From assembly GCA_041605955.1 (NCBI GenBank), contig JBFIXI010000011.1:1-64000 (forward strand): a DNA stretch of 64,000 nt, written 5' to 3'. The notes beneath the pieces are model-generated. The model did no database searches, was not told the DNA's origin, and saw only the letters and a program-made list of their open reading frames with translations. Source of the DNA: JAHEJX01 sp041605955. GTDB taxonomy: Bacteria; Actinomycetota; Acidimicrobiia; Spongiisociales; UBA5794. Shown here piece after piece: positions 61,135-64,000 of this stretch. The stretch's first letter is position 1, and each line of letters begins with the position of its first letter. The position numbers and the translations under genes are program-made.

Positions 61135-62079
61135 GTGACGGCGTATCGGCCCCGGGGCGGATTGAAGGTCGGCGACGAGACCCTGAACCGGGTTGCGTGG
61201 ACGCGCGGCGATGGCTGCCTCCCCCTTGCGGAAGTCCTGGGCGGTGGGGTGGCAATCGCCATCACGGGCGAACCCGAGGAGAGTTGTCTCACCAATCGGG
61301 TCGACCTGCTGGTGGCCCGCCGCATGACGAGTTTCGACCTCGTGCCCGTGGCTGTTCCCGTGGCTACGACGCTCACCAACGTCACCGAAGTCACGGCCGC
61401 CGTGGCCGGCGGGCCTCATTCGGAGCTGGCGGCTGCAGTAGCAGCTCGGATCGCCGCCGCGCTGGGCGTTGACGGCGCTCTGGCCACTGTGCACCGCGGA
61501 GATCGCGATCGAGCCCCTTCACTGGAGCGACTCGGCGAGCTGGCCGGACACCACCCGCAGCTCGATCGCACGGTCATCGAGAGCCAGAGCGTTGCGGGCC
61601 TGATCGAGGTCCTCTCGCCCACGACGCTGCTCATCCTTGGCGCCCCCGGTGGGTCATGGCTGCATCGCCAGTTCTTCGGAGTCGGCCACCGGCTCCAAGT
61701 CGCCGCCCCGGGCGGCGTGATTGTCGTTCGCAGCGCCCCGCGACGTTGCTTCCACCGCACTGTTGATGCCGCGGGAGTTGCAGTGGGGCCTCACCTGTCC
61801 GCGGCTGCTGCTCGCGACGTTGTCCGATACGAGGTCGTACCGGTTGCCGACGCCGGACAATTGGTTGGTGTCGTGCGCCTCAGCGCGCTCCGTAAAGCGG
61901 ACGGGCACCTGTCGGTGGCCGACGTAATGGAGCCGCCGGTGGCCGTCGAGGCCACTGAGCCCTTGACAGCCGCCGACGACCTCAAGGACTTCCTCGATGG
62001 GGGGCCGGTGCCCGTTACCGACCGCCGTGGTCGCCTCATCGGGACCATCCCTGCCGATACGGCAGCCTCAGGTGGCTGA
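61135..62079 (+). CDS. Protein with universal-stress-like and CBS-pair domains
   Basis: GTG 61135, after GGGAGGG, gives about 314 residues; ATG 61051 and 61120 are in frame but weakly supported. N-terminal about 1-205 resembles a universal stress protein: AIAITGEPEESCLTNRVDLLVARRM, and the end LLILGAPGGSWLHRQFFGVGHRL with APGGVIVVRSAP, the nucleotide-loop pattern of the family. The C-terminal about 210-310 reads as a CBS pair (AGVAVGPHLSAAAARDVVRYEVVPV, LSVADVMEPPVAVE, PVTDRRGRLIGTI). Binding of adenosine nucleotides to either domain is likely; the role is unknown. Short palindromic sequence lies upstream at 61021-61045. Confidence 0.75.
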   Translation: MTAYRPRGGLKVGDETLNRVAWTRGDGCLPLAEVLGGGVAIAITGEPEESCLTNRVDLLVARRMTSFDLVPVAVPVATTLTNVTEVTAAVAGGPHSELAAAVAARIAAALGVDGALATVHRGDRDRAPSLERLGELAGHHPQLDRTVIESQSVAGLIEVLSPTTLLILGAPGGSWLHRQFFGVGHRLQVAAPGGVIVVRSAPRRCFHRTVDAAGVAVGPHLSAAAARDVVRYEVVPVADAGQLVGVVRLSALRKADGHLSVADVMEPPVAVEATEPLTAADDLKDFLDGGPVPVTDRRGRLIGTIPADTAASGG

Positions 62080-62244
62080 CGTCCCCGCCAAGTGGTCGTT
62101 GATCAGGCCTGTGGGCATATGTTCGGTCGCGTTGCCAAAACGCCGGGTCGCAGTCGGTGGACGGCGGCGGCAGTCGGCTCCGCCCCGGCGGTGTCGTACG
62201 ATCGCGGGGCACGACGCGGCCACGCTGCTCCACGAAGACAGCTC

Positions 62245-62574
62245 ATGAGCGGCAGCAACGACAAACCCTGGACCTTCGTGACGAACCACACTCGGGTGCT
62301 CATCGCGATATCGGAGAATCCGGACATCAGAGTGCGGGACATCGCTCAGCTTGCGGGGATCACTGAGCGTTCCGCGCAGCGCATCGTCGCCGACCTCGAA
62401 AGCGGTGGATACCTCACCCACCAACGGGTCGGGCGCCGCAATCGATACAGCATCAATCACGATGCAACGCTGCGTCACCAGCGCGAGCGCGACATCGAGA
62501 TCGGTCGGCTCATCGACGTCTTGAAACCGCCGTCAGTTGGCCACCGGCCCCCCACCGGCTCGGCAAGCTCCTAG
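62245..62574 (+). CDS. Winged-helix (MarR/ArsR-like) transcriptional regulator
   Basis: ATG 62245 (MSGSNDKPWTFVTNHTRVL) gives a 109-residue regulator; the frame is open to 62092 but the longer part lacks protein character. The fold reads FVTNHTRVLIAISENPDIRVRDIAQLAGITERSAQRIVADLESGGYLTHQRVGRRNRYSI in order (helix-turn-helix ITERSAQRIVADLE, wing VGRRNRYSI). It has no effector domain beyond a short acidic tail. The target is unknown. Confidence 0.85.
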   Translation: MSGSNDKPWTFVTNHTRVLIAISENPDIRVRDIAQLAGITERSAQRIVADLESGGYLTHQRVGRRNRYSINHDATLRHQRERDIEIGRLIDVLKPPSVGHRPPTGSASS

Positions 62575-62626
62575 CCACGGCGCCACGGACGCAATCGCCA
62601 TAACAGTGTGTGCAGAGTGCGACCAG

Positions 62627-62941
62627 ATGGTCCTGCTCAGCATCCTCGCGGGGCTACTCGCACTCACCCTGCTAGTCGCGTGGCTCAAGCGGCTACCCGG
62701 GGTCTCCATGGAGCTATCCCGGCATACGCGACGCATCCGCAGTGAACAGTGGCGGCAATACGCGCTGATCACGAGGTCGGCGAATCGGGAGTCATCGGTG
62801 TGGAGCACTTCGAGGCTCATGGTGGGACCTGCGGCCACCGTCCAGAACGGTCGCGGGAATGGAGCGACGCCTCGCGACGTTGCCGCGATGGGCTCTGAGC
62901 CGTCGCCCTGGAGGTGTCGTCTCACTGCGTGGATGCTTTGA
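62627..62941 (+). CDS. Doubtful small protein with one membrane helix
   Basis: A 104-residue frame with an N-terminal hydrophobic segment (MVLLSILAGLLALTLLVAWL) and an unstructured basic remainder. There is no ribosome site and no family; the opposite strand is also open. The 592 bases between the regulator at 62574 and the small gene at 63167 hold nothing more convincing. Confidence 0.2.
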   Translation: MVLLSILAGLLALTLLVAWLKRLPGVSMELSRHTRRIRSEQWRQYALITRSANRESSVWSTSRLMVGPAATVQNGRGNGATPRDVAAMGSEPSPWRCRLTAWML

Positions 62942-63166
62942 CTAGCACGGCAGCCGGCTATGCTTGCCGCAGCCGCACTGGGATGAGGCCAGCGAAAACT
63001 TCGTTTCCCCGGTGAATCCAACGGCTACCTCCGTTCGGCAGCAGCCGCTTCGGCCGATTCTCGATCTATAGGCGATCAGCGCCTGGCCGACAGAAACCGA
63101 GGCCCAACGGAGCCCACATACCTCGGGCCGTGCCACCTCTGTACGGCCATGCTGAAAGGAACACTG

Positions 63167-63376
63167 ATGACACTACGCAACACCGCAACCGATGCCTCAA
63201 AGCACCTCGAGCGAGGCACCATCTATCGGGCAACCACCCGCTCCGGCGTCGCAGTTGGCGAGTATCTCGGCTTGGAGGCTCCCCACGGCGACCTGTCGAT
63301 TCTGCTACGCCACGCGGCCGGCACGCACTCAATTGAGCTTGGCGCCGTGCTGTCGATCGAGCCGCTGGCGGCATAA
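63167..63376 (+). CDS. Small hypothetical protein (69 residues)
   Basis: ATG 63167 follows AAAGGAACACTG. The 69-residue protein has a strand-rich second half (TRSGVAVGEYLGLEAPHGD, SIELGAVLSIEPL), suggesting a small SH3-like barrel. It is soluble. No family is recognised. It lies alone on the plus strand, and the 250 bases that follow hold nothing recognised. Confidence 0.5.
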   Translation: MTLRNTATDASKHLERGTIYRATTRSGVAVGEYLGLEAPHGDLSILLRHAAGTHSIELGAVLSIEPLAA

Positions 63377-63628
63377 CCCAAGCACGACCCCATCCGACAG
63401 GGCTCTCGTGTTGTGGATTCTACAGGGGCTGCTGGGCCGTGATCATGCTGATCGGCGGGAGGCATGAAGGCGATGCGGGGAAAGAGAAGCTGCTTGCCCT
63501 CGCGCAGTAGTTGTCGCCATCGCGATGCTTCGGTTACCTAGAGCCATTCCAGGAGCCGTGGGACCGCTGCCCGGCACTGCTGCGCTGTCAGCAGATGTCG
63601 GATAACGTCGGCCATGGAGGACGACACG

Positions 63629-64000
63629 ATGGAACTCGGCATAACAAGCTTTGCGGAGACGATTCCCGAGCACGATTCGGATGAGCCGGTCGACCATGGC
63701 GAGCGCCTCCGCCAGGTACTCGAAGAGATCGAGCTGGCAGAGGCCGTCGGCCTCGATGTGTACGGCCTCGGCGAACACCATCGTCCCGACTTTGCCTCGT
63801 CGGCGCCTGCCGTCGTCCTGGCGGCTGCTGCGGGACGGACATCGAAGATCAGGCTGTTCCCGGCGGTTGCGGTGCTCAGCACCGACGACCCGGTGCGGGT
63901 GTTCCAGCAGTACGCCACGCTGGACTTGGTGTCTTCGGGGCGCGCCGAGCTCCTCGTCGGGCGCGGCTCGTTCATCGAGTCGTTCCCGCTGTTCGGGTAC
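63629..64000 (+). CDS. LLM-class (luciferase-like) flavin/F420 oxidoreductase, truncated by window
   Basis: ATG 63629, with GGAGG eight bases before it; the first 124 residues are seen. It begins MELGITSFAETIPEHDSDE, then IELAEAVGLDVYGLGEHHRPDF and LFPAVAVLSTDDPVRVFQQYATLDLVSSGRAELLVGRG, the standard order of FMN- or F420-dependent luciferase-like monooxygenases (short marks: GLGEHHRPDF, DPVRVFQQYATLD). Which cofactor it uses is not deducible. The remainder lies outside the window. Confidence 0.92.
   Translation, partial: MELGITSFAETIPEHDSDEPVDHGERLRQVLEEIELAEAVGLDVYGLGEHHRPDFASSAPAVVLAAAAGRTSKIRLFPAVAVLSTDDPVRVFQQYATLDLVSSGRAELLVGRGSFIESFPLFGY

Overview
The window is high-GC, densely packed bacterial DNA. 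Short or absent leaders, actinobacterial-style families (DM13, 2TM, GYD, LLM oxidoreductase, LCP, trans-acting enoyl-reductase-like protein) and the codon choice suggest an actinobacterium-like organism, perhaps near Acidimicrobiia and probably environmental. This is inference; there is no rRNA or marker gene to settle it. A complete archaeal/vacuolar-type (A/V) ATPase operon is unusual for that group.

Layout. 1-5582 (minus) is the truncated coding region of a giant secreted protein, translationally coupled to sensor histidine kinase 1. A divergent control region (7001-7207) separates it from kinase 2, which overlaps a 1023-residue surface protein (8736-11807). After a cupin and an unrecognised gene, 13364-21609 (minus) is the nine-gene ATPase operon D-H-I-K-E-C-F-A-B. 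21.7-35.2 kb is a mosaic of small enzymes, a large penicillin-acylase-type hydrolase, three zinc-less MDR oxidoreductases, DM13 and LCP proteins. 37.9-40.6 kb (minus) is a tight operon of small peptide, YcaO, TfuA and a cyclase/NB-ARC/TPR regulator, with a divergent haem-oxygenase-like diiron oxidase at 40.8 kb: a candidate thioamide RiPP locus. 41.6-47.2 kb holds an HxlR regulator, a PDZ protease, a membrane gene interrupted by an in-frame TGA, an acyl-CoA ligase, an orphan contractile-injection tail-tube protein and an isochorismatase-type hydrolase. 47.4-51.7 kb is a third kinase/surface-protein couple. The rest carries a structured non-coding stretch, vapBC, a PLP decarboxylase, an acyl-CoA dehydrogenase-like protein, a PhnD-like protein, an ArsR/SRPBCC pair, a USP-CBS protein, small regulators and a truncated LLM oxidoreductase.

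The strongest candidate for an undescribed system is the kinase/surface-protein couple, present three times. Each kinase has two membrane helices around a roughly 150-residue outer domain, and its stop codon overlaps the start of a large exported protein. All three large proteins open with a similar module containing C-X4-C-L. The two that are complete end in one membrane helix followed by a cytoplasmic cold-shock-like domain. No response regulator is seen in the window. The second candidate is the YcaO/TfuA locus with its 78-residue putative precursor.
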